NCBI RefSeq assembly: GCF_030272615.1
Contig: NC_081406.1
Span: 477,244,900-477,308,899 of the forward strand
DNA: 64,000 nucleotides
Source of the DNA: Cryptomeria japonica
Taxonomy: Eukaryota > Streptophyta > Pinopsida > Cupressales > Cupressaceae
Direction of reading: 5' to 3'
Within the stretch, counting starts at the first letter, position 1. Every line of letters starts with the position of its first letter. Positions 21,954 through 35,571 of this stretch are shown here, piece by piece. The position numbers and the translations under genes are program-made. The notes under the pieces are model-generated. The model was not told where the DNA came from. It saw nothing but the letters and a program-made list of their open reading frames with translations, and made no database searches.

Positions 21954-24740
21954 TGTAAGGCCCACCCAAACCAAGCTTTGATTAACTTAGTTGACCATGT
22001 TTGACCCTATTAATAAATGCTATAATTCAAAAGGATGGGCTATGTTAGGCAGATAGATTGGTGAGAAAAGTAATTGAACCAAGTTATAAAATTATTTCAC
22101 CTTGTGGTGTACATTTTGATGTGTTATGAATTTGAAAATCCTAAAAGATCCATTTATTTGATAATCTTGATCTAACGTATGTCAGTTATATCTAGATTTG
22201 TAGAACTTTATTAAGGTGTTGGAAATATGATGCGTATCTTATGAATGAATGAAATTATGAGGATTATGATAATGGCCTATGTGGATAAATTGGGATATAT
22301 GAGATATTGATTTGTTAATGTCAATTGTATGCAGAGTGTTTGATGTGTATTCTTATTCATGTGTTTTATATTATATGAGGTTATTTGGAATTACTAATGT
22401 GTAATTGAGATGCGCAGGAAAATTATCCATGTGACCATGGAAACATTATGGAGAACCAAACCTAGACCTATGTACATTCGTAAAACCAGGGTTTGTCTAT
22501 TTGGAGAGACAACACCCCGTTTGTATCGTATTTTTATTTGTGAAAGTAAATGTTGCATGTGTGTTAGATTGAATTTATTCATTTGTGTAAATCCAACAAG
22601 AGACAAAAATTTCATGTGTAATGTTGTAAAGTATTTTATTGTGTCACTTGACACATGTGATTGATTTATGTCTTGATTTTTGAATTTGTCTCTTGGAGGG
22701 AGTTGTTTCAACCATAGCTTTTTCAAATAATTTAATGTGGTTCTATATTTTCCTTGGGTAGAAAATCTTTGGGGTGGTCAACTTAGGTTTGGCCCGAAAG
22801 TTAACTTTAGATGGGTTTAAAAGGGGTTAAATTGACTCCTAGGGGTAGTTTAAAGGTGTTTCCTAAAGCCCATAAGGTATACCTAAGGGTTAGGAGTAAT
22901 TTTAGGCATGTGGCAACTCCCATGTGACTGTTTCGTCACCCTAAAAAGTGAGTTTTCTAAGATGTGCGAAAATTGAATTTAGAAGGCTTCATCTAGGTTA
23001 GTTAACTTTCCTTTTTGGTGAGAGATCCCTTTTGATCTTTTTTGGACTTTTTCCTTTTTCAATTTTAGAAACCTATGAGAACTCTGACTGAGGTCTTCTT
23101 AGGCAAGAATGAGAGATTTTGTGGGTAATCACCCACTCTCCATTTTTGGAGACAATGCAATTTTGAAATAAAGAGATTTGGTATAGGAATTTGGTGAAGG
23201 ATAGAGAAACAAGGATTGTTGAATTGGGCTGCTCATCCTCAACTAGATCTAGTATACCTTTGGGCAGTTTGAAGGTTGGTGCAACTTTTCTTGGTATTGT
23301 TTTTCATGTTGCATGTTATGTTGAAAAGATTGCTTGTAAGAAAAGGCTAGTTTTCTTGCATTTCTTTTGTGAAAATTATTACGCGTTATGTCTTTTATTT
23401 CTTGTATGCATTCTGTGTTTTGGGAGAAACCAAGACCTCCTACTTTTGGGAGAGAGGATGGTCTTGTGGGTGGTAGAAGTTTGACAGCCCTCGAGTGAGA
23501 GGCTCTTGCTATGAGAGTGATCTCAAGGGATATTTATGTGACCCTTGCTGCATGGCTTGTTTATGCATTTGGGGGCCATAAGGAGGGAAATAAGGCATGA
23601 ATGCCTTGGGGGGCATAAGGATGCGGGGTTATTATACTTATGATATATCTTGTTTTCCATAAGGTGGCTTTGTGTTTTTACCATACTTGTAGTCTCCTCA
23701 AGGTATTTGGTCCACTACCACCCGTGTAAAGACATCACTTTTTGTGGTGCAGTGTAGCCTTGGTTGAGAATATGTTTGTGATTGTTTTCCCTTGTTTGTT
23801 GTGTTTGCATGTGTGTTACCTGTCTAGGGCTTGGTTCTTCAAGTTCGGGGGTGGCTACTAGTTAGCCTAGGCTAAGAGGTGAGCACTCCATGGTCATAAC
23901 TGATGATTTATTTGCAGGTTGTTGGAATAAGAGAATAGGATAAGTGGAAGTTTGCTGGAGTTATGTGGTTGTAGAAAAAAGATTTGGAAAATGGAATATT
24001 TACATTTTAAGTTGCAACAATGTAAAGGGATCTAAATGTTGTATCTAATTTGAAAGGAAATGTAACTATTTTACTTAAAGTCCTCATTTAATAGAAATGA
24101 TGGACTAGTTTGGGTATTTCACCCATTTTGTAATACTAACCTTATTGTATGCCAAATATGTTTAAATAAATGCATTATTTCTGTTAATTTATTACTGCAT
24201 AAATGGAATGATTCAGTTGGGTTTTAGCTTGTATTGTTCTTAAAAGTTTAATGATTGCATGCATGTTACTTTGAAAATAAATATTTAGTTTATTTCCTAT
24301 TTGCATATCTCTAAGGATAGATTCAAATGATTCTAGATAAATAAAGTTGCAAGAATTAAAATCACATATTTAATTGCAGAAATTTAAATCTAGAAATTAA
24401 ATGGTCTATCTAATTTAAATAATCATATATTTCTATAGTTGTTGTTAAAATTATTAAACTCTGTTATTTACTTATTGCAGAAAATAAAATCTAGAGATAA
24501 TTAGCCTATTTGATTTAAAAAAAAATCACATTCAATAGTTGCTGTTTAATTTCATTGGATTTCTGTCATTTATTTATTGCAGAAAGTAAATCTAAATTAA
24601 ATAGTCTATCTATGATTTTAGCAGCAAGTAGTTTAAGATAAAGAAAACATATGCATAGACTTAAATTTGATGACTTTAACTATTCTGTTAAAAATGTTTC
24701 AAAATAAAATATCAACATATATTTGCATATAGAGGTTGCC

Positions 24741-24950
<210 letters not shown>

Positions 24951-24999
24951 AATTTAAAAAATAAATATACAAAAAAAAAAAGAAAGGGTAGGGCCGAAC

Positions 25000-25205
25000 C
25001 CACTGTGATTATCACAGGGGTCGGCGCAGCTGGGGGACCGCCGTTGTGGCTTTCCACAGTGGACGACATGGGGGGCCGCCATTGTGGGTGACCACAGTGG
25101 TTGGCACGAGGCCTCCCACTATGGTTAACCACAATGGGGAGACTCCAGGCCGCCACTGTGGGTAACCATCGTGGCATCCTCGGGGTACCCCGCCACCACC
25201 ATTAA
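25000..25205. repeat. GC-rich array of CCACTGTGG-type units
   Basis: Roughly six degenerate units of about 30-38 bp with cores such as CCGCCATTGTGGGTGACCAC and CCACTGTGGGTAACCA. CCACAGTGG/CCACTGTGG are inverted partners, so the units are hairpin-prone. This GC island is sharply different from the AT-rich DNA around it. Confidence 0.75.
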
Positions 25206-25413
25206 CAACTCCTTCCCAAAATAAAACCCTCGCCGAGTTAGCCATGGCCGCCGCTTCATACCTTCGGCCCTCCTTCCTACCAAAAGAAAAAGATAAAACC
25301 CTAACCTGGGTAGGGTTAGGGTAGCAAAAAAATATATATAAAATGAAGTAAGGAAAGGGCTTTATTTTTATATTAATAAAATTAGGGTTTTCATGGTTGT
25401 TTGTATAATGTGA

Positions 25414-25521
<108 letters not shown>

Positions 25522-26175
25522 TTAGAGTTTTAAATTATGGAAGATTAGGGCAAGTTGGAGATAAAATATTTTATTAAGTGATTAAAATTAATATGTTTTA
25601 ATAAACATATGAGTATAAATAAATAAATAAATGCTTTAAATTAAAATACTTATGAAGTTAATCTTTTGGGAAATTTAATTCTATTGTAAATTATTCGACT
25701 ATAGAGGATAATTGTAGCCCACCTAGATATAGGTTTATGAGATTAAACTTTATAGGAAATTATTCCCTATGAATTTAATTGACCCTTTAGTCGATTCAGT
25801 TAAACACTTTTAATTATTGTTAAAATAAAATATAAACATGTATGAACCAAGTGCTAGGACTAATTTAATTAGATCCTAAAAAACAAATAATGGTTATTGG
25901 AGATTAATTTTATTTTCATCAATTTTAGAGATTTTTGAATTAATTAATCTATTGACTAAATTTGATGAGATAAATAAATTAATTCATTTACAATTCCGCA
26001 TTTAATTTTAAATTATTTTCGTTTACTTGAGTTAGTGATTAGAGTTAACTCGAACATAGTTAAGATGAACTTGCTAGTATATTTCATGTTGGCAAAATTT
26101 ATATGTTTTAAGTTGTGATTTAAAAAACAAAAAATTTATCCCGTTCGTGCCCAAAAGTTTGGGCATGACATGAAA

Positions 26176-28784
26176 GACATTCGATACAATGATTATCACC
26201 CATGTGATTCCCTTAAAATCTAACATGAAACTGTTCCGGCAAAAGCAACGTCTGGTCAATGCACTAATAGAACCCTTGATTTTCAAGGAAGTACAAAAGT
26301 TACTTTCCGCTAGGATTATTTTTCCGGTACAACATTCCACCTAGGTTTCTAATTTGGTACCAGTGCGGAAAAAGAATGGAGAAATACGGCTTTGCGTGGA
26401 CTTTTGCAATCTCAACAAAGCCTCCGAGAAAGATAATTACCCGCTCCCTTCTTTGGATGAAGTACTACAAATAGTCAATGGTTCGCAAATGATGTCGTTT
26501 TTAGATGGTTATTCAGGATATAACCAGATATTGGTAAACTATGAAGATCGTATGAAGACTGCGTTTATGACGAAGTGGGGAACGTATGCGTACAAAAGAA
26601 TGCCATTCTGGTTGATTAATGCTGGGGCAACCTTCCAGTGAGCGATGGATACAACCTTCAAAGAACTGATTGGAAAATGCATTATTATTTATATGGACAA
26701 TTTGATGATATTTTCCAGGGTCAGAGAAGATCACCCAGACCACCTCCAAAAGGTATTGGAGAGATGTTAGAGATATGGGATTTCCCTTAACCCCCAAAAA
26801 TGTGTGTTTGGAGTGGCTGAAGGAAAGCTACTTGGCCATGTAATCTCTGAAAGGGGGATTTCTATAGACCTAGATCGGGTAGAAGCATTATTGAAGTTAC
26901 AAATGCCTGACAGTAAAAAGGAGATGAGATCTTTCTTTGGGAAGATCAATTTTGTTAGAAAGTTTATTACTGGGTTTGCAGAAATAGTTAAGCCATTGAA
27001 TGAAATGATGAAGAAGGATGCTAAGGTCGAGTGGACAATTGAAGCAAAAGAGGCTTTCACCCAGATCAAGAAATCTATCGCCAAAGCCCCTGTACTAACT
27101 AGCCCTAATTACACATTGTCATTTTACATATATTATTTTGCTTCGCTACACTCAGGAGCAACTGTTTTGATGTAGAGGCAAGTAGGAGACGAGAAGCCTA
27201 TTGCATTTATGAGCTCTCCTTTCAAAAGTGTGGAGGTTAGATATTCTTCTCTTGAAAAATAGGCCTTTGCATTGGTAAGAGCAGTCAAAAAGTTTAGGCA
27301 TTACATCCTGAGGAGTAAAATTTATGCGATTGTCCCTGACCAAGCAGTGGAGTCACTACTCATGCAGTCCGAATTGGGAGAACGTCGAGAGAAATGGATG
27401 GCAATATTGCAAGAATTTGACTTAGAGATGCATCCAATGAAGTTGGTCCGAGGCCAAGGATTGTCTCAAGCCATGGCAATTGACATCCCTCAAATCTAGT
27501 GCCAATAGTATACGTTGAAGTCATTCACTCATTAACCTTGGTACATAGACTTGGTATTTATATTGCTGAATAATAGGTGTCCTGAGGGATTGATAACCAC
27601 GCAAAGATGAACATTAAGGCTCAAAAGTGATAACTATATGATCAAGGATTCGACACTCTATAGAAAAAATTATGAAGGTATCTACCTTCGGTGTCTTGAT
27701 CATCAAGAAGCCCATAATATGATTGAGAAATTTCATGGGAAATATGGTACAGGTCATGGATCAGCGGATGCCACTGCACATCAAATCTTAAAGGCTGGAT
27801 ATTATTGGCCTAGCATATTTAATGATACCCATGAGCATGTTCGACATTGACATACATTGCAAACTATAGCCTCCAGAGAGAAATCCAGCTATGCCTTTAC
27901 AACCAGTGTTCGAGGTAAGACCTTTTGCTCAATGGGCACTGGATTCAGTAGGTGTTATTAATGCTAACTCATTTGTAGGACATAAGTTTATTCTTACAGC
28001 AATAGATTATTGTACCTGGTGGACATAAGCCATTGCATGCCAAAATGCTATTGCTGAGGTCGTCTTGAAATTTATTGAATAGCATATCGTCACCAGGTTT
28101 GGTATGACATTTGCTCTGGTATGTGATAATGGTCCTGCTTTTACTTCTGCATAGATGATGCAATGGTCATACGAATATAAAATGATATTAAAATTTTCAT
28201 CCAACTATTACCCACAAGGTAATGGAGTAGCTGAATCCACGAACAAGAACATCTTAGATGTCATCAAGAAGCTACTTGAGAAAAACCCCAGGGATTGGCA
28301 TAATCAATTGAGATATGCCTTATGGGCTGATCGAACCAGAGTAAAAATCACCTTGGGAACTTCTCCATATTACCTTGTCTATGGCCAGACCCCTATTTTC
28401 CCAATCAACTTACAAATACCAGTCCTCCAATTAATGAAAGAACTTGACATTGAGGATTAGGTAGAGGTTTGCCTCTTAAATTTATTAAGAATTGATGAAG
28501 AAAGGATTAATAAACTACAACACTTTTCCAAACACCAAGTCGTTGTTAAGTGACGGTTTGATAAAAGGGCCAAGGTGAAAGCTTTTCGGATCTCTGACCT
28601 AGTCCTGCTATGGGACAAGGCCAAGGGAAAGAAAGGTGATCATCACAAGTTTGAAAGGTTGTGGTTAGGTCCTTACCAAATAGCTGAAATTCTAGGTGAG
28701 AACACTTTTAGGTTAAGCTCTTTGACTGGAGAACTAGTACCATTGCCCGTCAATGGTCGGTTCCTCAAGCACTACTTTGATTAA
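26176..28784 (+). pseudogene. RT, RNase H and integrase of giant element
   Basis: Continues the frame of 21088-21953. RT shows NLVPVRKKNGEIRLCVDF, YPLPSLDEVL, FLDGYSGYNQI and, at the catalytic site, YMDN where Gypsy RTs have Y(I/V/M)DD (26693-26701). Gypsy RNase H follows (about 27150-27500). Integrase begins near 27640 with an N-terminal region (HQILKAGYYWPSI), changes frame near 27880, and then has core residues in FAQWALDSVG, CDNGPAF and NGVAESTNK, ending with a C-terminal domain (LVLLWDKAKGKKGDHHKFER) and stop 28782-28784. Stops are scattered, including TAG for the Trp before VSNLVPVRKK. RT copies the RNA and integrase inserts the DNA; neither can work here. Confidence 0.93.
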
Positions 28785-29800
28785 ATCCTCAATGAAGCTT
28801 GACTTGTTATATATAGTAGTTAGTTGTTTTCTTTTTGGTTGTGCTTCGTGTTTTTGGGCCTTGTGGTGTGTTTTCCCTTTTGTTTTCTTGTTTTTGCTTG
28901 TTTGTTCTTTTGTTTGTTGAGTCAGGGTATACATGTTTTATTCTCAAAGATTATAAAAGGAAATAGGCATCCTTTGCATGACATCTTGCCTAATTCTGAG
29001 AGACTTCGACTCTTTGCTATTTACTTCATTGTCATTTGGTTAAGTTTGAAACTTTTGTCTATACTCGTTCAAAGAGGTATATAATTGTTTAAATATGATG
29101 TGAGTTTTGACTTTCAATTGGAAAAGGCTAGCCTGATAAACTCAACACTAACACCACAATAAGATACATCAGAAAAGTTTTGTGAGATATCAGATAAATT
29201 GGTTTTCAAGTGAAAAATCTGAAGTCAAGGCGTTTCATGTTATCCACCATGGCTCCCAACCTAGTTATCGAACTTCAATGTTTGAAAGTTGCTTAAAAGG
29301 TTATTGAAGAAAGAAGTCATTCTCTATATCCTATAATGTTAAAAAAAAAAATAGAGAAAAAAAAGAAGAAATGATCCTCTTAAGCAACTCACATGGGTGT
29401 TTCAAGTAATCTCCACCGGGGCTATGGATGCCTACCTGGTAGTGGAGCATTGTTTGACGGGAACCAGAGGTATCTCTGTCGGGGCTATAAATGCCTGACT
29501 AGCAGCAAATCTATGCCCAGGATAACCTTGCATGAAACATGGTTAATGACTTCACATATGTAGCTTGCGCCTAGTTTCCTCTGATTATCTGCATTATTGA
29601 AATGATGTAGTAACAAATCATATGCACACACTTAAGCATTAATCATGTCTATTTCTCTTCTTGGTTGTTTGATTCATCACTTCACTCATCATTTTTCTCT
29701 TATACATCCTTTTGAATGATAATAGCCCTAGGTGTCGGGTTAACCAAAGGTTCTGAAGTTCTAAATTGCCTATAGTCATTTTTCCTAGATAGTCGCCATT
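28785..29800 (+). other. 3' noncoding internal region of giant element
   Basis: About 1 kb without a gene. It includes a polypurine stretch at about 29341-29372 and two short similar segments (CCGGGGCTATGGATGCCTAC near 29417 and TCGGGGCTATAAATGCCTGA near 29480). No polypurine tract lies directly before the 3' LTR (the bases there are CTAGATAGTCGCCATT). Confidence 0.5.
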
Positions 29801-29879
29801 TGTTATGCCTAGCATATCTATTTCCCCATTAGTCTCCTTGAGTCGAAATGTGGGCTCCCTTTTCCTTTTTGGTTTTTAT

Positions 29880-30243
29880 CTCAGAACTTCGGAGTCTCAG
29901 AGTCCCGAGGTCCCTTTTGCTTTTACCTTGGAACTCCGGAGTCCTGAGGTCTTTTTTGTTTTTACCTCGGAACTCCAGAGTCCCGGAGTCCCGAGGTCTT
30001 TCTTTGTTTTTAGCTTGGAACTCCGGAGTCCCGAAGTCCCGAAGTCCCAAGGTCATTTTTGTTTTCTTACCTCAGAACTTCAGAGTCCCAGAGTCTCGAT
30101 GTCATTTTTTTTTTTTACCTCAAAACTCTGGAGTCCTGAGGTCGTCTTTTGCTTGCCTAGTTCGGAACCTCGGACCCCCGGAGTTCCGGGGTAGGGTGTT
30201 TTCTTTTGAGCTCGGAACCTCGGGACCTCGGAGTCCCGAGGTC
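29880..30243 (+). repeat. LTR array 1 (3' LTR)
   Basis: Same degenerate units as 13155-13505: T-rich spacers with CTCGGAACTCCGGAGTCC-type blocks and flanking CCGAGGTC arms. Unit number and order differ slightly from the 5' LTR, so the array has changed since insertion. Confidence 0.85.
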
Positions 30244-30279
30244 ATGTTTAAGGTTTTGTATGGACGGGTTTGTGATGAG

Positions 30280-30289
30280 CTATAAATAG
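30280..30289 (+). promoter_or_regulatory. TATA box of giant 3' LTR
   Basis: CTATAAATAG in the same context (GTGATGAG before, GGTTGATGG after) as 13543-13552. Confidence 0.65.
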
Positions 30290-30519
30290 GGTTGATGGAC
30301 TTTTTAAAGTTCATTTATGCATTTGGAGCTCCTCTTTCCTAGCCCCAAGTAGCGAACTTTTGGACCTCCAAGCTTTCCTCGACATTTTTGGGCATTTCGA
30401 TTCACCAAGTTGGTGAATTTTCTTGCCTCTCTCTTCTGGTTTCTAGTTTAGTTTTTCTTTTTTTGTTTTGTTTTTGTTTCCGTTCATTTTTTCGCATGCC
30501 TTTTTCGTTGTGTACCCTA

Positions 30520-30875
30520 GCTTTTGACCCCGGGACCCTGGATCTCCGGAGTTCCGGGTGGTTGGTTCCATTCCATGACCCCATAATTCTAGGTAGCCCC
30601 ATTCCATGAACACAAAACCCCAGAGTTCCAGGTCTTACCATTCCATGACCTTGGAACCCTGGATCCCCAGAGTTCCGGGCAGCTCCCATTCCATGACCCT
30701 GGAAACTTGGATCCCTGAAGTTCCAGGCCGCCTCATTCCATGACCCTGGAACCCTGAAACCCTAGAGTTCCAAGTGACTTTTGTATACACCTAACATTGA
30801 AACCTCGGAACCCCAGAGTTTTGAGCCTTCTCCACCTGTGCCTAGCTCGGGACCCTGGGACCCCAAAGTCCCGAA
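30520..30875 (+). repeat. LTR array 2 (3' LTR)
   Basis: CCATTCCATGACCCxGGAACCC units as in 13770-14255 but with fewer copies. They are followed by the acceptor-like TTTTTTCTTGCAG ending at 30932, 15 bp before the LTR ORF start position. Confidence 0.75.
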
Positions 30876-30946
30876 GTAAATCAAAGTTTATCCCTGATAT
30901 TGAAGATTAAATATTTGTGTTTTTTCTTGCAGGTTCAAGTGGTTAG

Positions 30947-33900
30947 GTGAACTCATCCTCTAGAAAAAGAGGCAAAGAAATTGATAGACTTCCAGCCACC
31001 ATAAAGTATCATTATCAACGACAGGTCTACATTTCAAAGGTGGAAGATCAAGTCAGATGGGTGACCGATATAGAAATAGGCCACATAAAAATTGAGGATA
31101 TCAAGACTCAACTGGACAAACCTAGTCTGGAGGCCCTCCACAGGAGAATCAAGAGATCCAACTTAGTGGAGGCTACTATCTTCCCACAGTTGTTATATGC
31201 ACTAGAGTTCATAATGGCCATTGCCCCATTCTATAACCTAGAAACTAGAAAGTGCACAGATGCACAAGGAAAGACGGTCATAGACTTGTCTTCAGATATG
31301 CTGGGGTTCATCTTTGGAATCCCAACTAGGGAAGAGGTATTTCTATTAACTGAAGAAGAGGCCTTAAAAGCATTGAATGATAAAATATCAGCCAACAAGA
31401 GACAGATGAATACAAACTGGCTAGAAGAAGAAAGAAAGACAGGTCTTAAGACAACGAAGATCCTGAGGGCAGATTTCAAAGAGCCTCAAAGAGATTTAAT
31501 CATTATGCTTAGCAAGGCCTTTGGCAAGCCAGATTGCAAACATTTTCATCCATGGATGTTCCAATTCATGACCACCATTTTAATATGGAAACAATACTTT
31601 GACTGGCCGCAAATCCTTTCAGACAATATCTGTAAATAGATGAAGGAAGTTCAACATACCTAGAAGTTCTTTTTCACTTCATATGTCATCTGGGTAGCTG
31701 CTAGGGCTAGAAAGTTTCCAGGGCTGCAGGTAGAAGGACAATCGGGAGAGGAGGAAGGACAAAAGAAGATATGAGGGTATTATCCTCAACTCACTCTAGC
31801 TAATGCCAAGACTCACTTTAAGAGAGTTAATAATGCTTTCATCTTTTTGATAATAATCAAATTGATAGGAGATGCCGGATATTAGATTATCCTGGAGGCC
31901 ATGGCTATCATCCAAGAGTGGGCATGTTGGTTTATCTACAACCCACGCTCTACTTACATCAAGGTTAGCAGATTCACAAGTAACCCAATGCTCTTGACCC
32001 AGTACTGTAATGATCGGATAATCTTGCTGGAGTATGTGGGGCAGCTTGTGGGCCTCAAGTCACTATTGTCCTCAAAACATAAAATAGGTATCGATTTCTC
32101 TGTATCTATTGGATACTTTGCATGTTCTAAAATACAGGTGGAAAAGTTAGCAGAACAAGAGCTCCAAGATTTGAAGTTGAAGGAGTATGACCATGTTGGG
32201 AAACTTAAACAAGCTATGTCGAAGGCATATGAGGGGCACAAGCCTAGCTTGGAAGACTTTTGGGCCAACTTACAAGATAGTTTTGAGGTTAGGGAGAAGA
32301 ACTATAATAGGTTATCTGTCCCATAGGTGAGATATTTTGGGATTGAGACTAACCTCCCTAAAGACCTCAGGGATGATGGAGAGTTACTTAACCTAGTTTA
32401 TAGGGAATCAGGGATAGATAAGAGGCCCCTCTCCCCAGTAAAATGGTCTGCAAACAAAGATACAAATATAGAGAAGGTCTCCCAGGTGGTCATCAACATG
32501 ACTAAACAATGGTTAAAGCAGAGGGTAAGGCCTAGTATCTCGAAGACAAAATAGAAGGAATCCACCTCAGGGGTACCATAGTCAAGAGCCCATAAGGAGT
32601 ATGCTCGAGAGACAAGGTCAGCCGTGAGGCAAAATATGTCCACCAACCCAGGTGAAGAAGACAAGCCTCAAGAAGCACTGAGGAATTATTGAAGAAACAT
32701 CAAGAGAAGATGAGGGAGTCTAAACTGTTGAAAAAAGCTGCAGACCTTGGAGTGACCGATAGATTAGGAGCGGTACCACTGGCCAAAGTTCCTCCACCAA
32801 GGATGACCATAGGTAGCATTGAAGGAGAGGGTACCCAAGGATAAGAAGAGAATATAGAATCTACTAAGGAGATACCCACTCATCCACCTTCAACAGATGT
32901 GACAAATGCTCCAAGCACCACTACTCCTACACCACCATTAGTCAATATATGCTTAGGGCAGCCCAGAGTGCAAGGCTTCACATCTACCACTGAAGGAATG
33001 AAAGTTAGAAATATCGAGTCTGATTCAGATCAAGAGGAAGAAGATCTTGAGCAAAAATGGTCATTGCAAGGCGAGCAAGAAGGGGATGAGATTGAAGATA
33101 TATTGAATGAAAGACTGATCCTAACTCCTCAAGATCAAGAAGACCTCTTCAAGGATATAGTCACCAGGCAAGGAGAAATAGAGGCAGGCAAGGAATAAAT
33201 GGCATTTAATAAAGAGATTAGTGGTAAATTAGGAGAGCTATATAAACAACAGGCTCTCCAAATTAACGTAGCCCACCATATTTCCTCACCCCAAGATCCT
33301 AGGCAAACAGGAGTAGAAGTAAGAGATGAAGCAGAGGAGCAGGCAGAGGTTCAAGTTAGGACTGCTGATATAGTGTCACATCAAGGTGATAAATATGAAG
33401 ATATACCACAATGGCTGGAGTTTACCTTCGGGAAGAAAAAGAGAAAAGCAAAATTCCCTAAGGTCACTCTACAACAACTAATCACTGAGGAACCACCCAA
33501 GGATAAAAAGCTAAAAAACATCCATCATTTGTGAGAAATAGATTCTGGTGAGGTGATTGTAGATGTGGTATTTCCACACGAAGTTGAAGGACAAGTCTCT
33601 CCCAAGTATCAAATATCCCAGGTAAATTTGGGTAAGCAAACCAAGTGGGGAGAGCTAGATACTCTGGAGCTAGCCACAAGTGTAGTCAGAGGGTGCATTG
33701 AAAAGGAGCACACCTCAAATATGGAGCTTAAGGTGCAACTTGGGAAATATAAACAACTCCTGATCGAAATGAGTAAACCTCTAGACTTTTATAGAGCTGA
33801 TGACCTACCTTCAACCTCATCATTGCCAGAGGGAGAAGTAAAGGCTCTAGTAGAGGTGAGACAAGTGGCTGCTGCCGCCAAGTCTTGGACCCAGGTAAAT

Positions 33901-34554
33901 GCTGCTAAGATTAGGTATTTCTTGCAAAATATAGTAGAAATATATCGTAAGGTGGTACAGGAAGGTGGAGCTTTGGCAACTTGTTCCACACAATGGGAAC
34001 GAAAGGCAAACACTTTCAATAAATAGTTCCGAGTTTTAAAAAGGATATTGTGGCTAGGAGAAGGGATGGTAATAAAAGAAGACCTCTTAGGAGGTGACAG
34101 CTATAAAAACTTACAGTCCTATGTATACATTTTGGAGCTGAAAATTGAAATGTTTCAGCAATATATCAAGGATATGACTGAGATCCGGGACCTTCTCCTC
34201 AGGGAAATTTTGTCATATGAGAATTTTGTAATGAATATGCTAGGACGTTTTGGCCTTAGAATAACCTGTACGAGAATAATGGACCAGCAACAAGTTTTGA
34301 ATCAATGGGATGCATATGAGGCACAACATCTAGGACCCACAACCCAGTTCGATGTCGCCCTTATGGACAGATTCACATATCTGATTACTCAATGTCTGGA
34401 GGTGGCGGACACGGTGAAGGAGTTAGAGGAACAGGGAACAGATGCGGACGAGGTTTTGAAGAAGTATAAATTTAGAATTAAGCATGTAGCTAATCCTCCA
34501 GTCCAAGAAGTTACATGTATAATTGAAAATTATAAAGCTTTTACCAAGAAATAA
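30947..34554 (+). pseudogene. Long ORF inside the 3' LTR, decayed (unknown function)
   Basis: More complete copy of the LTR protein, about 1,200 codons. The start position is GTG here and ATG in the 5' LTR. The frame holds from 30947 to about 32660, where a lost A shifts it by one, and then to TAA 34552-34554. Stops at 31637, near 31661, near 31770 and near 31882, and at 32324 and 32552, lie at codons that would be Trp, Gln or similar by one C-to-T change. Visible parts: a lysine/arginine-rich start, a folded-looking N-terminal region (about residues 20-230, with SSDMLGFIFGIPTREEVFLL), charged linkers, KKKRKAKFP, and a C-terminal helical region (YIKDMTEIRDLLLREI). The N-terminal region faintly recalls plant retroelement-associated mobile domains, but I cannot assign it. 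Confidence 0.78.
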
Positions 34555-35566
34555 GGCAAAGCTTTAATTTTGTATTTTAAGCTGCAGCTCCTACTCGAGT
34601 TCCAATTTTGAGAGAAATTTTGCATGATTACCAAAATGTGGGTCACCTAGCAGGGTCTTCATAGTGCTCATGCAATCCCCAGTTTGTAGTTGTTAAGTGG
34701 AGTGTTAAGGTAGAAACTTGCAAGTTAACTGCGACTCCTAGGGTTAGTTCTTAATTTAGAATAGAGTTATTTCCTAGATAGTAGGGTAAATAACTTCTAT
34801 AAATTGAGAAGTTTGATTCATTTGTAAGGGTCCCAAATTGATGATTTGTGGCCTACTTAGAGATTTTAGAATATTTTGCAGATTGATTAAGAAGTTTGAG
34901 TTATTTTTGTTATACATTCATGGAGGTTAATATGAAAAGCAGCTTGTAGATTTCCTGATCTACGTTTATATTCTACCAAATTGTTCTGTGTAATCTGGCA
35001 ACATCTATTATCTAGAGTTAGCAACGTGGTTTAATCTTTTTTGTCTATCACTTTATGAATCATATTGTGCACATTAGTGGTGTATGAGAATCATTGTGAT
35101 AGGCAATATTGTTGATGATTTTATTTCCATAGACTTGTGAAATTGATGATTTTCTAGGTTTTCTGGAGGTCTGTTGTTGAATGCTAATTTGGATAATATT
35201 TGATAATTGCTTGGATTGTAGGGAACTAATTGAGTAGTTCATTAAGTTGTCATTATATTGGTCTTTATTGTTATTTCCTTGTTTCCCTTTATGCTTCGCA
35301 TTTTATTTCCTAGAGAATCTCAAACCTTAAAAATACAAAAAGAGAGGAAGTGCAGTTATCCATAACCAGCGAGATTTAGTTCTAACCAACAGGCCCCTTT
35401 ATAGGTATAACCACATCAACCATTGGGCTGCCCATCACTATCGAGACCCGACTATAGAAACCTTGGAGTAGTGAGTTCTTCCGAACTTGTTACTTTTTAG
35501 GAGAGGTGGTGAGTGTTTGCATAAAATACTTGACTGTTGGCGAGTGTGTCAAAACACCTGTCAACA
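34555..35566 (+). other. Noncoding 3' part of giant 3' LTR
   Basis: Nearly identical to 17471-18476; 4 differences counted over a 195-bp sample. No gene is seen. It ends TGTTGGCGAGTGTGTC then AAAACACCTGTCAACA, an imperfect terminal inverted pair. Confidence 0.6.
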
Positions 35567-35571
35567 GGAAC
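35567..35571 (+). repeat. Target-site duplication GGAAC, right copy
   Basis: Matches 13068-13072 exactly. Confidence 0.85.

Larger units (their letters stand above)
29801..35566 (+). mobile_element. 3' LTR (5.8 kb) of giant element
   Basis: Starts TGTTATGCCTAGCATATC and ends CACCTGTCAACA followed by the GGAAC target copy. Same layout as the 5' LTR: array 1 (about 29880-30243), TATA box 30280-30289, array 2 (about 30520-30875), the long ORF (30947-34554) and a 1-kb noncoding tail. It keeps about 490 bp of the ORF that the 5' LTR has lost, so it is the better copy for reading the LTR protein. Confidence 0.92.

Noticed and set aside
25012-25245. Minus-strand frames in the GC-rich array
   Set aside because: Produced by the CCACTGTGG tandem units.
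25296-25326. Telomere-like CCCTAACC ... GGGTTAGGG
   Set aside because: Only one or two imperfect heptamers in inverted orientation, not a tandem telomeric run.
29805-30285. Open frames over the 3' LTR array 1
   Set aside because: Open in more than one frame because of the repeat unit, upstream of the predicted transcription start.
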